NCBI RefSeq assembly: GCF_028368995.1
Contig: NZ_JAQNDL010000004.1
Location: 504,001 to 568,000 of the forward strand
Source of the DNA: Nannocystis bainbridge
GTDB taxonomy: Bacteria; Myxococcota_A; Polyangia; Nannocystales; Nannocystaceae
Reading direction: 5' to 3'
Length of the DNA: 64,000 nucleotides
Part shown: in pieces, positions 53,542 to 62,985 of the stretch
Layout of the letters: the number at the start of each line of letters is the position of its first letter
Numbering within the stretch: the first letter of the stretch is position 1
The notes under the pieces: generated by a model
Seen by the model: the letters and a program-made list of their open reading frames with translations, nothing else
Told to the model about the DNA's origin: nothing
Database searches by the model: none
Program-made: the position numbers and the translations under genes

Positions 53542-55113
53542 TCAGAGCGCCTGCGCGGCGATCCAGCGGAACACGCCGGGCCCGGTGCCGCGCATCAGCT
53601 CGGGGTCGGGCTCGAGCGCGTCGATGCGCGCCAGCTCGCCGGTCACCGAGAGCACGTACAGGTTGCGCGGGGCCGACGGCGGCAGCAGCAGCTCGACGCT
53701 GAAGCCCTGGTCGTCGCGGCTGTGGAGCAGCAGGTCGCCGTCGTCGTCGATCGCCAGCGCCCACATCGGCACGCCCTGGAACCGCTCCATGCCCGCCGAC
53801 GACACGCGGACGATCTCCCCCGCCGTCACCCCGCCGACGTCCTGCGTGTCGCTGGCGCACGTCCAGGCGACGAAGCGGGCGTTCGGCGAGGCCACCGGCG
53901 GCTGGCCGCCGACGCATGGGCTCTGCTCCGCGCTCAGCAGCTCGAGCCGGTCGGCGTCGACGCGCAGCGCGGCCCCGCGGACCGTCACGAACAGCAGCGC
54001 GCGGCCGTCGGCGCTGACGCGGGTGAACAGCTCGCCGGTGTCGCCGATCAGCGGCCGGCCGTCGTGCTCGCCGGTCGTGTGGTCGTAGCGGCGGATCGCC
54101 AGGCCGTCACGGAACACGTAGTGGCGGGGCGAGACGGCGGCGACCAGGCGCGAAGGGTCGGCCCACGCGGGGGCGTCGCCCGGGACCGCGCAGGCGACCC
54201 CGGGCTCGTCGACGGCCCAGCGCCACACGCGGCAGAGGCCGTCGGCGCCGCCCAGGCTCAGCGCGCCGCCGTCGGGGTCGACCACGCCGAGGCCGCAGCT
54301 CGGGCCCGGGCCGGCGCAGCGGGCCCGCTGCAGCCGCGCGAGCGGGGCGTCGGGCAGGCGGGCCGCGCCCAGCTCGGTCAACGCGGGCGCGGCGTCGTAG
54401 CCCTCGGCTGGCCTCGGGTACCTGATTGCAAGGACATGTCCTTTGGGACCTGGCCGTAAGAACCCGTCCTCGGGGACACCTTGCACGGCGAACAGCACCG
54501 GGGCGTCGGCGGCGCCCACGACCCCCCAGACCTCGGCGCAGCCGGCCGGCAGCGGCCACGCGAGCGGCACGATCGCGGCCGGATCGCCGGCGCTGGTGGT
54601 GGCGACCCGGGGCGACAGCGGCACCAGCTGCAGCGCGGCCGGGCAGCCGGCGGTCCACCACAGCGCGCCGCCGGCGGGGGCGAAGCCGGTGGCGTCAGGG
54701 GCCAGGCGGGCGGGCAGGGCGAGCGGCAGGGTGCGCGCGCCGACGAGGTCGACGAAGCCGGCGCGCAGCGTGCCGAAGCTGTCCCCGAGTTCATGTTGCC
54801 AGCCGCCGTCGCCGGCGCGGATAAGGGCGCCCTGACCGCGCGGATCGAGCTCGACCACGAGGGGCTGCGCGTCGGCCTCGGGGCCCGGTTCGGCGGGCAA
54901 GAGCTCGCGGAAGGCGAGGTCGCCGGCGTCGTAGATCGTCAGGGTCCGGGCCCCCTCCTTGCCGCGCTGCGACGCGATCCACACCGCGCGCGCGTCGACC
55001 GTGGGCGGGCCGCACGCGACGAGGCCAACGACGGTCAGGACGGTCAGGATCGCCGCGCCCGCGCGAGCGCGAAGGCCCGCGGGCGGGCGCGGGGGCGTCG
55101 CTTGTGACTTCAC
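53542..55113 (-). CDS. Lipoprotein, probable beta-propeller, unknown function
   Basis: 523 residues from a GTG at 55113; lipobox VVGLVACGPP. The mature part has repeated strand-turn segments (RTLTIYDAGDLAFREL, GRALLFVTVRGAALRVDADRLELL and MWALAIDDDGDLLLHSRDDQG), as in propeller-like proteins, and several Cys pairs. No family recognised. Residues FLRPGPKGHVLAIRYP are encoded by a 14-bp array (54434-54489). It is divergent from the TPR gene with an 84-bp gap. Confidence 0.65.
   Translation of the reverse strand: MKSQATPPRPPAGLRARAGAAILTVLTVVGLVACGPPTVDARAVWIASQRGKEGARTLTIYDAGDLAFRELLPAEPGPEADAQPLVVELDPRGQGALIRAGDGGWQHELGDSFGTLRAGFVDLVGARTLPLALPARLAPDATGFAPAGGALWWTAGCPAALQLVPLSPRVATTSAGDPAAIVPLAWPLPAGCAEVWGVVGAADAPVLFAVQGVPEDGFLRPGPKGHVLAIRYPRPAEGYDAAPALTELGAARLPDAPLARLQRARCAGPGPSCGLGVVDPDGGALSLGGADGLCRVWRWAVDEPGVACAVPGDAPAWADPSRLVAAVSPRHYVFRDGLAIRRYDHTTGEHDGRPLIGDTGELFTRVSADGRALLFVTVRGAALRVDADRLELLSAEQSPCVGGQPPVASPNARFVAWTCASDTQDVGGVTAGEIVRVSSAGMERFQGVPMWALAIDDDGDLLLHSRDDQGFSVELLLPPSAPRNLYVLSVTGELARIDALEPDPELMRGTGPGVFRWIAAQAL
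54434..54489. repeat. 14-bp tandem array (4 units) inside the lipoprotein gene
   Basis: Units lie at 54434 (catgtcctttggga), 54448 (cctggccgtaagaa), 54462 (cccgtcctcgggga) and 54476 (caccttgcacggcg). Confidence 0.8.
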
Positions 55114-55197
55114 TCCCCCGCCTGGTGTCGCCGCGGCCACCACCCCCAGGGTACCAGCCTTGCGCGCCCGATGCGGGTTTGGCAGGCTTCGCGCCTC

Positions 55198-57213
55198 ATG
55201 TCCGGCGACCCCAAAGACCCTGATTACGACGACACCGAAGCCGCCCTCGAGCCCGGCGAGCTGATGTTCGACGACGGCGACGAGGACGAGGTCGCGGCCT
55301 CCGAAGAGGAGATCCAGGAGGCGGCCCAGGCGATCGAGCTCGTCACGCTGCCGGTCTCGTGCACCAACGAGGGCAAGGGCGCGCCGCTCGGCATGGGCAT
55401 CCAGCGCTTCTGGGCCCAGGAGCTGGCCGAAGCCGGGGTCCGGGCCGCCGCGCCGGTATTCACCGCGATCCAGGAGCAGGAGGGCCGCCGCGCGCCGGCG
55501 CTGATGATCTTCCGCGAGCCGTGGACCGACGAGCGCGCGCTCGAGGGCATCAACCGGTTCGCCAACGCCAAGTTCGGCCTGGCGACCGACATGTTCGCGC
55601 AGGAAGAGAAGGTCACGCTGACGGCCCGCCTGGTCGCCATCAGGCCGGGGCCCGCGCTCGAGACCGTCGACACCTTCGTCGCCGAGACCACCGCCGAGCA
55701 GCTGCCCGGCGAGGTGTTCGTGCTGACGCAGAAGATCGCCGCCGCGCTCGGCAAGCAGGTCGAGAAGAAGACCTGGCAGGAGGCGTTCGGCACCGAAAAC
55801 GTGCAGGCGATCATCTCGTTCCTGGTCGGCCTCGGCAACCTCAGCGCGCTCCAGGGCCGCTGCGTGCCGACGACCTCGGACCAGCTGCTGTCGCCGCTGA
55901 TGGACGCCCTCGGCCGCGCGCCGGAGATGGACGTGACCATGCAGGCGCTGCACGCGATGACCGACATCCTCATCGCCGGCCAGCCCGACCAGGCCGCCAT
56001 CCCGCTGTCGGTGCAGGCGCTGTCGATCGCGGCGCAGAAGCGCAAGAACGATCAAGGCGCGTGGCACCACCTCGCGCTGGTCCTGCGCCGCGTCGGCGAC
56101 CTCGGCTCGGCGGTCCAGGCGTTCCAGCAGGCGATCAACCTCGGGCCGCAGAACGCCGCGGTCGCGGCCGGCTTCGTCGACACCCTGCGGGCCGCCGGCG
56201 ACCTCGAGAACGCGCTCAAGGTGGCCCAGTTCGCGGTCGAGAACGGCAACGAGGGCGTCCTGTTGATGGCCCAGCTCGGCAGCCTCCTGATCGAGAACGA
56301 TCAGTTCGACGAGGCCGAGCCGTTCCTCCGCCGCGCGGTCGAGGAGGGCAAGGTCCCCAGCGCCTACGGCGACCTCGCCAACGTGCTGTGGGAGACCACC
56401 GAGGACGACCCGAAGAAGGTCCAGGAGGACCGCGACGAGGCGCTCGCGCTGCTGGCCCAGGCCATCGAGCAGCCCACGCTGCACAAGAGCGCGCTCGACA
56501 TCCTGCTCGACCTCCACGAGGAGGAGAAGCTCGAGAAGGCGACGCTGCTGATGCTGCGCGCCGCCGAGAAGCACGCCGAGAACGCGACCGTGCTGCGCTA
56601 CGTCGCCAGCATGTACCTCGAGGGCGACGAGCCGGCCCGCGCGCGCCCGTACCTCGATTCGATCCTCAAGCTGCAGCGCCGCAGCCTCGACGACGACGCG
56701 TTCGCGCGCCGGGCGATCCTCACCCTCGACGTCGAGGGCTTCGAGGACCGCTACGACCAGGCCATCGACTACGTGCGCAGCGGCGACCCGCAGAAGCACC
56801 TCGCCGCGGCCAAGTTCCTGCGCGAGATGATCGGCCGTGACCCGCGCTACTGGCAGCCGCACCTGATGCTGGCCCTGGCGGTGCGCGACAGCGAGGGCGA
56901 CGCCTCGGCGCTGTCGCACCTCAACGACGCCGTCCGCCTGCGCCCGAACGACGCCGAGATCCGCAACCTCATGTCGGCGATCCTGCGCAAGCAGGGCCGC
57001 GCGCGCGAGGCCGTGGAGCACCTGCGCGCGGTCGTGGCGATCAACCCGCGCGAGATCGAGCCGGTCGTCAACCTCGCCTCGGCGATGCGCGACGCCAACA
57101 TGTTCGACGAGGCGCGCCAGGTCTGCACCGCGGCGCTGCAGATGATCCCGGACCACCCGGAGTTCAAGCGCATCCTCGACAGCCTGCCGCCGCCGCGCCA
57201 GCGCCAGAACTGA
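55198..57213 (+). CDS. TPR-repeat protein
   Basis: 671 residues from the ATG at 55198. An acidic N-terminus (about 1-50) and an alpha/beta domain of about 200 residues (VTLPVSCTNEGKGAPLGMGI) precede tetratricopeptide repeats from about residue 265 onwards (AWHHLALVLRRVGDLGSAVQAFQQAINLGPQ is the clearest), running to the C-terminus. It is cytoplasmic, with no signal. Probably a protein-protein scaffold; the partner is not evident. A 243-bp gap before the next gene shows no feature. Confidence 0.85.
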   Translation: MSGDPKDPDYDDTEAALEPGELMFDDGDEDEVAASEEEIQEAAQAIELVTLPVSCTNEGKGAPLGMGIQRFWAQELAEAGVRAAAPVFTAIQEQEGRRAPALMIFREPWTDERALEGINRFANAKFGLATDMFAQEEKVTLTARLVAIRPGPALETVDTFVAETTAEQLPGEVFVLTQKIAAALGKQVEKKTWQEAFGTENVQAIISFLVGLGNLSALQGRCVPTTSDQLLSPLMDALGRAPEMDVTMQALHAMTDILIAGQPDQAAIPLSVQALSIAAQKRKNDQGAWHHLALVLRRVGDLGSAVQAFQQAINLGPQNAAVAAGFVDTLRAAGDLENALKVAQFAVENGNEGVLLMAQLGSLLIENDQFDEAEPFLRRAVEEGKVPSAYGDLANVLWETTEDDPKKVQEDRDEALALLAQAIEQPTLHKSALDILLDLHEEEKLEKATLLMLRAAEKHAENATVLRYVASMYLEGDEPARARPYLDSILKLQRRSLDDDAFARRAILTLDVEGFEDRYDQAIDYVRSGDPQKHLAAAKFLREMIGRDPRYWQPHLMLALAVRDSEGDASALSHLNDAVRLRPNDAEIRNLMSAILRKQGRAREAVEHLRAVVAINPREIEPVVNLASAMRDANMFDEARQVCTAALQMIPDHPEFKRILDSLPPPRQRQN

Positions 57214-57456
57214 GCCGCCCCCGACGGCTCCGACCTGGAGCCGAGACACGACGCGCATGCCGGCGAGCCGGGGTGCGCGTCGTCGGTCTTCGTGGGCACG
57301 AGCGAGAGCGAGTGAACATCGTTCGCCACGGATGTCGTGAGCGAGCGGCCGACGCCTGGCGATGGTGCTGCGCCGCGAACTCGTTCAGCCTGTCACGACG
57401 GCGTGGGGCGCTCTCCGAGGGGCTTCTCCGCGATCGTCCCACCGGGAGTCAACGTG

Positions 57457-59292
57457 ATGCGAGCGCTTAAATTGAAGTGTGCGTGGAGTCGGGCCCTGAC
57501 CCTTGGCATCGGGCTCGGCGCGGGCTGGACCCTGGCGATGCCGCAGACGGCCGAGGCCTGCGGCGGCGTGTTCTGCGACGGCGGGCTGCCGAACTCGATG
57601 CCCGTCAACCAGGACGGCGAGAACGTGCTGTTCGTGCTCGACCAGAACGAGGTCGAGGTCCACATCCAGATCAGCATCGATCCCAACACCAACGCGCAGA
57701 AGTTCGCGTGGCTGATCCCGATCGCCCAGATCCCCGAGTTCGAGGTCGGCTCGCAGCCCCTGTTCGACGCGCTGCTGAACTCGTCGGTGCCGACCTACCA
57801 GGTCCAGCAGACCTTCGAGGTCTGCGGCGAGAGCGGCCTCTCCGGCGGGTTCACGACCGGCGGCAGCGGCGACCCGGGCCTCAGCAGCGACAGCAACGGG
57901 ACCGGCACCGACGGCAACGAGAGCGCCGGCGAGGACCCGGTGCTGTTCAAGACCACCGCCGGCGCGTTCGAGATCGTGGTCCTGCAGGACAAGCAGATCG
58001 GGCCGATCAAGGACTGGCTGATCGACAACGACTACCAGTGGATCGACGGCTCGGAGACGGTGCTGCAGCAGTACCTCGACGAGGGCCAGGTGATCGTCGC
58101 GCTCAAGCTGGCGGCCGGGTCCGACGGCGGTGACGTGCACCCGATCGTGCTGCGCTACCCGTCGAACGAGAACTGCTTCCCGCTGCGGCTGACGCGGTTC
58201 GCGTCGATCGAGAACATGGACATCCGTGTGTTCGTGCTCGGCGACAAGCGGGCGGCGCCGACCAACTACCGCCACGTCCTCGTCAACCCGCTGAAGATCG
58301 ACTGGCTGTCGTTCGCGACCAACTACAAGGAGGTCATCACCAAGGCGGTCGACGACCTCGAGGCCGACGGGCTGGCGTTCGTGACCGAGTTCGCCGGGGC
58401 GTCGAGCGTGGTCCAGCCGTTCGCGTTCAACTTCTACAGCACGTCGTGGAACGAGGCGGCGTTCATCGGCATCCCGCCCGAGCAGGTGGTCCAGGTGCTG
58501 AACGAGCAGGGGCTGACGCAGTGCTTCGACCCCGAGTTCTGCTTCTACAACCACCCGCTGGTCGAGAGCCTGCTGAACGATTTCCTGCCGGTGCCCGACG
58601 GCCTGACGGCGGAGGAGTTCTACTGGAACCTGCCCGCCTACGTCGACCAGATCGACGCGATGGCGTGGGGCGACGGCAGCGCGTTCGCGCAGGCGCTCGA
58701 CAGCCGGATCATCGCGCCGGGCGAGCACGCGCAGGAGCTGATCGACACGTATCCGTACCTGACGCGCATGTACACGGTGATCTCGCCCAACGAGATGATC
58801 GCGGACCCGATCTTCCACATCAACCCGGACTTGCCCGACGTGGCGAGCTTCCGCTCGGCGACCGAGTACAACCTGTGCGACGGCAACAGCGTGGTGACGC
58901 TGCCCGACGAGCGCGAGATCTTCGTGCCGAACGGCGGGCCGTGGCCGGAGTTCATCGGCGAGATGTGGTGGGCCGAGGAGGTCCAGCAGGTCGCCCTCAA
59001 GGGCAAGCCGATGCACCTCGTCAACAACACCGCGGCGATCAACAAGAAGATCGAGGAGTGGAACCTGGCCCACGGCTGGCCGCGCTTCCCCGACGCTCCG
59101 ACGACCAGCGCCAGCGACACGGACACCGACAGCTCGGGCTCGGGCTCGAGCGGCGGGCCCGACTCTGCCACCGGCGGGGGACAGAACGACAGCAGCGGCT
59201 GCGGCTGCCGCAGCGACGGGACCCCGGGCGCCGGGATGCTGGCGCTCGTGGGGCTGGGGCTGCTGGCGCAGCGGCGCCGGCGGCGGGCGTGA
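57457..59292 (+). CDS. DUF2330 surface protein with MYXO-CTERM-like tail
   Basis: 611 residues from the ATG at 57457 (GTG at 57454 also possible). Signal peptide ends near QTAEA; mature protein starts CGGVFCDGG, the DUF2330 signature, and QKFAWLIPIAQIPEFEVGSQPLFDAL follows. A Gly/Ser/Asp/Asn insert at about 140-165 interrupts the domain. The C-terminus has a Ser/Thr/Asp linker, CGC, a hydrophobic stretch (GMLALVGLGLLA) and RRRRRA, the MYXO-CTERM arrangement. Function unknown; the domain is frequent in myxobacteria. A 14-bp array follows. Confidence 0.88.
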   Translation: MRALKLKCAWSRALTLGIGLGAGWTLAMPQTAEACGGVFCDGGLPNSMPVNQDGENVLFVLDQNEVEVHIQISIDPNTNAQKFAWLIPIAQIPEFEVGSQPLFDALLNSSVPTYQVQQTFEVCGESGLSGGFTTGGSGDPGLSSDSNGTGTDGNESAGEDPVLFKTTAGAFEIVVLQDKQIGPIKDWLIDNDYQWIDGSETVLQQYLDEGQVIVALKLAAGSDGGDVHPIVLRYPSNENCFPLRLTRFASIENMDIRVFVLGDKRAAPTNYRHVLVNPLKIDWLSFATNYKEVITKAVDDLEADGLAFVTEFAGASSVVQPFAFNFYSTSWNEAAFIGIPPEQVVQVLNEQGLTQCFDPEFCFYNHPLVESLLNDFLPVPDGLTAEEFYWNLPAYVDQIDAMAWGDGSAFAQALDSRIIAPGEHAQELIDTYPYLTRMYTVISPNEMIADPIFHINPDLPDVASFRSATEYNLCDGNSVVTLPDEREIFVPNGGPWPEFIGEMWWAEEVQQVALKGKPMHLVNNTAAINKKIEEWNLAHGWPRFPDAPTTSASDTDTDSSGSGSSGGPDSATGGGQNDSSGCGCRSDGTPGAGMLALVGLGLLAQRRRRRA

Positions 59293-59321
59293 GGCTGTTT
59301 TCTCGCGCCTGACCTCGAGGG

Positions 59322-59405
59322 CATGTCCGTAAGGGCATGCTCTCGAGGCGCTGTTCGTAAGGACATGTCCTCGGCGACATGTCCGTGCGGTCAGCCTCAG
59401 AAATC
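59322..59405. repeat. 14-bp tandem array (6 units)
   Basis: Units lie at 59322, 59336, 59350, 59364, 59378 and 59392 (catgtccgtaaggg, catgctctcgaggc, gctgttcgtaagga, catgtcctcggcga, catgtccgtgcggt). The stop codon of the minus-strand VOC gene (59397-59399) is in the last unit. Confidence 0.92.
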
Positions 59406-59816
59406 GATGACGACGGAGCGGGCCGAGACCTTGGCCGGGCCGTGGAACACCGCCTCGACGTTGTTGCCGGCGGGGTCGAGCAGGAACGCGGCGTAGTAGC
59501 CGGGGTGATACGGGCGCTCGCCGGGGGCCCCGTTGTCGCGGCCGCCCGCGGCCAGGCCGGCGGTGTGGAAGCGTTCGACGGCGCCACGATCGGGGGCCTG
59601 GAAGGCCAGGTGGACCCGCCCGGTGGTCTGACCCTGGGCCGCCTTGCTCTCGGCGGTGGAGATGAAGAGCTCGTCGTACCACACGTGGTCGTCGGCCTCG
59701 CCCCCGCGCGGGACGCCGAGAGCGCCGAGCACCGCGGCGTAGAAGCGCTTGGCCGCGGGGAGGTCGGTGACGACGAGCTGGATGTGATCGATGAGGCGAC
59801 CGCGGTGGAGCTGCAT
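59397..59816 (-). CDS. VOC/glyoxalase-family protein
   Basis: 139 residues from the ATG at 59816. HIQLVVTDLPAAKRFYAAVLGALGV and HLAFQAPDRGAVERFHTAGLAAGG, then YHPGYYAAFLLDPAGNNVEAVFHG, are the two beta-alpha-beta-beta-beta modules of the vicinal-oxygen-chelate fold. Metal-site residues (His near the start, His and Glu later) are present. Substrate unknown; could be a lactoylglutathione lyase-like or dioxygenase-like enzyme. The stop is in a 14-bp repeat unit. Confidence 0.9.
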   Translation of the reverse strand: MQLHRGRLIDHIQLVVTDLPAAKRFYAAVLGALGVPRGGEADDHVWYDELFISTAESKAAQGQTTGRVHLAFQAPDRGAVERFHTAGLAAGGRDNGAPGERPYHPGYYAAFLLDPAGNNVEAVFHGPAKVSARSVVIDF

Positions 59817-59856
59817 GCCCCACCGTAGCCGATCGTTCGGCGCGCGCAACGCCGAG

Positions 59857-61332
59857 TCAGGCGACGGCCTGGTAGTCGCGCAGGTCGAGCTGACGGGTGC
59901 GGAGCCAGTAGCTGACCGTAAAGCCAGGCCACAGCGCGGCGGCCCGACCATCGGCGGTCTGATACCAGCTCTTGCAGCCCGAAGACCACACCGTGCGGCC
60001 GAGCTGCTCGTAGAGCTCGCTGGCGAAGGCACTCTGGACCTCGGGGCGGACGTCGAGGGTCCGCAGGCCGCGGTCGCGGAGCGCCAGGATGCACTGCAGC
60101 GCGTAGCGGACCTGGGCCTCGATCATGAAGATCATCGAGTTGTGGCCGAGACCGGTGCCGGGGCCCATGAGCAGGTAGAGGTTGGGGAAGCCCGCGACGG
60201 TGATCCCGAGGTAGGTCTCGGGCTTGCCGCGCCAGTGGGCGTTGAGCTCGTGGCCGTCGGCGCCGACGATTGTGATGGCCGAGAGATAATCGGTGGCACG
60301 GAAGCCAGTGCCGAGGACGATGGCGTCGACCTCGCGCAGCACGCCGTCGCTGGTGCGCACGCCGGTCGGCTCGATGCGCTCGATCGCATCGGTCACCAGC
60401 TCGACGTTGGGCCGCGTCAGCGCCGGGTAGAAATCGTCGGAGATCAGGACGCGCTTGCAGCCCATGCGGTAGTCGGGCCGCAGGCGGGCGCGCAGGGCCG
60501 GATCGGCGATCTGGCGCGCGAGGTGCCGGCGCGCCAGCGGCTCGACCAGGCGCATGATCGCGGGCCGCATGAAGGCCAGCGCGCGCGCCTCGTGCTGCCA
60601 GTAGAGGCCGCTCCGCACCAGCCGCTGCAGGGCCGGCGCGCGGGCGTAGACGCGGCGCGCCAGCGGGCCGATCGGGTGGTCGGGCTTGGGCACGATCCAC
60701 GCGGGGGTGCGCTGGAACAGGTGCAGCCGCTGCACCTTCGGGGCGATCTGCGGCACGAACTGGATCGCGCTGGCGCCGGTGCCGATGACGGCGACTGTCT
60801 TTTGAGACATGTCGTAGCCGTGGTCCCAGCGGGCCGAGTGGAAGGTCTTGCCGGCGAAGCTGTCGAGCCCCGGCAGCTCGGGGTAAGCGGGCAGGTGGAG
60901 GGCTCCGTTGCCGAGCACGAGGGCGCGGGCGCTGTACTGCTCGCCTGCTTTGGTGCGCACGCGCCAGCGGCCGGCGGCGCGGTCGAACGCGGCGTGCTCG
61001 ACCTCGGCGCCGAAGCGGATGTGGCGGCGGACGTCGTACTTGTCGGCGCAGCGCTCGAGGTAGGCCTGGATCTCCGCCTGCAGCGGGAAGGCGCGGGTCC
61101 ACGCCGGGTTCTGCTCGAACGAGAACGAGTAGAGGTGCGAGGGGATGTCGCAGGCGGCCCCGGGATAGGTGTTGTCGCGCCAGGTGCCGCCGACGCTCGT
61201 GGCCTTCTCGAGCACGACGAAATCGGTGACGCCGACGCGGCGCAGCTGGATAGCCATGCACAGGCCGGAGAAGCCGGCGCCGACGATCACCACGTCGACG
61301 TCGCGGGAGGTGCTCGCAGCGAGTTCGGTCAT
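59857..61332 (-). CDS. Flavin-containing (Baeyer-Villiger type) monooxygenase
   Basis: 491 residues. FAD motif VVIVGAGFSGLCMAIQLRR; GGTWRDNTYPGAACDIPSHLYSFSF, typical of Baeyer-Villiger enzymes; the fingerprint-like FAGKTFHSARWDHG; NADPH motif AVIGTGASAIQFVPQI; and late GTGFRATDYLS. The usual WP ending of the fingerprint is WD here. It oxidises a ketone or other small organic substrate, not identifiable. An isolated 14-bp unit pair lies at about 60794-60815. A LysR gene lies 30 bp upstream on the same strand and may control it. Confidence 0.9.
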   Translation of the reverse strand: MTELAASTSRDVDVVIVGAGFSGLCMAIQLRRVGVTDFVVLEKATSVGGTWRDNTYPGAACDIPSHLYSFSFEQNPAWTRAFPLQAEIQAYLERCADKYDVRRHIRFGAEVEHAAFDRAAGRWRVRTKAGEQYSARALVLGNGALHLPAYPELPGLDSFAGKTFHSARWDHGYDMSQKTVAVIGTGASAIQFVPQIAPKVQRLHLFQRTPAWIVPKPDHPIGPLARRVYARAPALQRLVRSGLYWQHEARALAFMRPAIMRLVEPLARRHLARQIADPALRARLRPDYRMGCKRVLISDDFYPALTRPNVELVTDAIERIEPTGVRTSDGVLREVDAIVLGTGFRATDYLSAITIVGADGHELNAHWRGKPETYLGITVAGFPNLYLLMGPGTGLGHNSMIFMIEAQVRYALQCILALRDRGLRTLDVRPEVQSAFASELYEQLGRTVWSSGCKSWYQTADGRAAALWPGFTVSYWLRTRQLDLRDYQAVA

Positions 61333-61362
61333 CGGCCGCAGTGTAGCGTGGGGCGACGCGGG

Positions 61363-62265
61363 TCACGGCGCTCTCGCGCTGCGCACGTCGAGGGCGACGA
61401 GCCGCTCGCGCAGGCGCGAGGCCGCGGGCGGCAAGCTGGCGCCGCGCCGCCACATCAGGCGGTACGTCACGTGGCCGAGCTCGGGCACCGGGCGCGCGAC
61501 GGCGCCGCGAGGCAGGCTGCAGCTGCCGTTGACGATGGCGACGCCGAGGCCGAGGCCGGCGAGGTGCAGCATCAGCGGCCAGCCGTCGGCCTCGATCGGC
61601 GGCGCGCCGACGTCTGCCAGGCCGGCCAGCGCGCGGCCGACGAACGCGCGGTGCGACTGGCCCGCGGGGGCGAGGATCAGCCGCTCCCCCGCGAGGTCGG
61701 CCAGGCGCACGCGACGACGCCGGGCCAGGCGGTGACTGGCGGCCATCGCCACGCACAGCGGGGTGCGCAGGAGATCGCGGGCGACCAACTCCTCGGGCAC
61801 GAGGTCGACGACACCCACTGCCAGGTGAGCCGCGCCCTCACGCACGGCCTCGGCGGCGTCGGGCCCGCCGCGGGTGATCGGGCACAGCGTGGCGTCGGGC
61901 TCGTCGCGCGCGAAGGCCCGCAGGCTCGGGCCGAGCAGGTAGAGGTACGCGCCCTCGCCGGCGGCCAGGACGACGCGCTCGCGCCGGGCCTCGCCGCGCA
62001 GCTCGGCGAGGAAGCTCCGGGTACGCGCCAGCTCCTCGCGGGCGAACGCGGCCACCCGCACGCCGGCGTCGGTGAGCCGCAACTGACGGCCCTCGCGCTC
62101 GTACAGCGCCGCGCCGACCTCCTGCGCGAGGCGGGCGATCCGCTCGAACAGGGCCGGCTGCGACAGGCCGACCACCTTGGCCGCGCGGGTGAGGTTGAGG
62201 GCGTCGGCGAAGGCCACGAACGCGCGCAGCAGCTCACCGTCGAGTATCGGCACGACCGATGACAT
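61363..62265 (-). CDS. LysR-family transcriptional regulator
   Basis: 300 residues from the ATG at 62265. N-terminal winged helix (LLRAFVAFADALNLTRAAKVVGLSQPALFERIARLAQEVGAALYERE) and a LysR-type effector domain. The effector is unknown. The start faces the divergent ferritin-like gene with a 50-bp gap, and the monooxygenase gene lies directly downstream on the same strand; both are probable targets. Confidence 0.92.
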   Translation of the reverse strand: MSSVVPILDGELLRAFVAFADALNLTRAAKVVGLSQPALFERIARLAQEVGAALYEREGRQLRLTDAGVRVAAFAREELARTRSFLAELRGEARRERVVLAAGEGAYLYLLGPSLRAFARDEPDATLCPITRGGPDAAEAVREGAAHLAVGVVDLVPEELVARDLLRTPLCVAMAASHRLARRRRVRLADLAGERLILAPAGQSHRAFVGRALAGLADVGAPPIEADGWPLMLHLAGLGLGVAIVNGSCSLPRGAVARPVPELGHVTYRLMWRRGASLPPAASRLRERLVALDVRSARAP

Positions 62266-62315
62266 ATCGAAGCATTCTAGACGACGCCGATAGCTCGCGG
62301 GGCCACCCTTCCAGC

Positions 62316-62867
62316 ATGCACGACGCCACCGCCGCTCCTCGCAGCTCGGCCGCCTGGTGGGCCGAGACCAAGGCCGACCCCGCGCGCCTGCTCGCCTGGC
62401 TGTTCGCGCAGTACCGCGGCGAGGTCACCGCCGCGCAGCGGATCGCCCGTCTGCGCGACGCCCACGCGACCCCGGGCAGCCGGGCTTACCGGCTGCTGAC
62501 GGCGATCGCCGGGCAGGAGCGCGACCACGCCGAGTGGGTCGGGGCGCTGCTGCAGGCCCGCGGCCACGCGCCCGCGGTGGTCGGCCCGGCCGAGGCGCGC
62601 TACTGGCGAGCGACGCTGCCCGGCATCGACGACCTCGAGACCGGCTGCGCCGTGGGGGCCCACGCCGAGGCGATGCGGCTGGCGCGGATCGAGGCGATCG
62701 CGGGCGATACGACGGCGCCGGCCGACATCCGCGCGGTGTTCGCCCGCATCCTGCCGCAGGAGCGCTTCCACGAGCGGGCGTTTCGCTCGCTGGCGACGCC
62801 GGCGAGCCTGGCCGCGACGCGCGGGGCCCACGAGCTCGGCCGCGCGGTGCTCGGGCTCGAGGCGTGA
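62316..62867 (+). CDS. Ferritin-like di-iron protein
   Basis: 183 residues from the ATG at 62316. Helical; metal-ligand-like motifs GQERDHAEWVGALL, AEAMRLARIEAI and LPQERFHERAFRSL (ExxH type). It is related to the ferritin-like superfamily. It may bind iron or act as an oxygenase; the substrate is not visible. It is divergent from the LysR gene. A 14-bp array begins 12 bp after the stop. Confidence 0.7.
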   Translation: MHDATAAPRSSAAWWAETKADPARLLAWLFAQYRGEVTAAQRIARLRDAHATPGSRAYRLLTAIAGQERDHAEWVGALLQARGHAPAVVGPAEARYWRATLPGIDDLETGCAVGAHAEAMRLARIEAIAGDTTAPADIRAVFARILPQERFHERAFRSLATPASLAATRGAHELGRAVLGLEA

Positions 62868-62879
62868 GGCGGCAGATCG

Positions 62880-62956
62880 GCTGTCTGCGAGAGCATGTCT
62901 CCGAGGGCATGTCTCGAAGAGCATGTCGTGAAGGACATGGCCTCGAGGTCTTGTGG
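62880..62956. repeat. 14-bp tandem array (6 units)
   Basis: Units lie at 62880 (gctgtctgcgagag), 62894 (catgtctccgaggg), 62908 (catgtctcgaagag), 62922 (catgtcgtgaagga), 62936 (catggcctcgaggt) and 62950. Confidence 0.9.
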
Positions 62957-62985
62957 TGTGCGGTGCGTCCCGACCGGCTCCGGCC

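Noticed and set aside
53542..57258. Minus-strand frame of 1238 codons
   Set aside because: Only its C-terminal 523 codons are the lipoprotein gene; the rest is antisense to the TPR gene.
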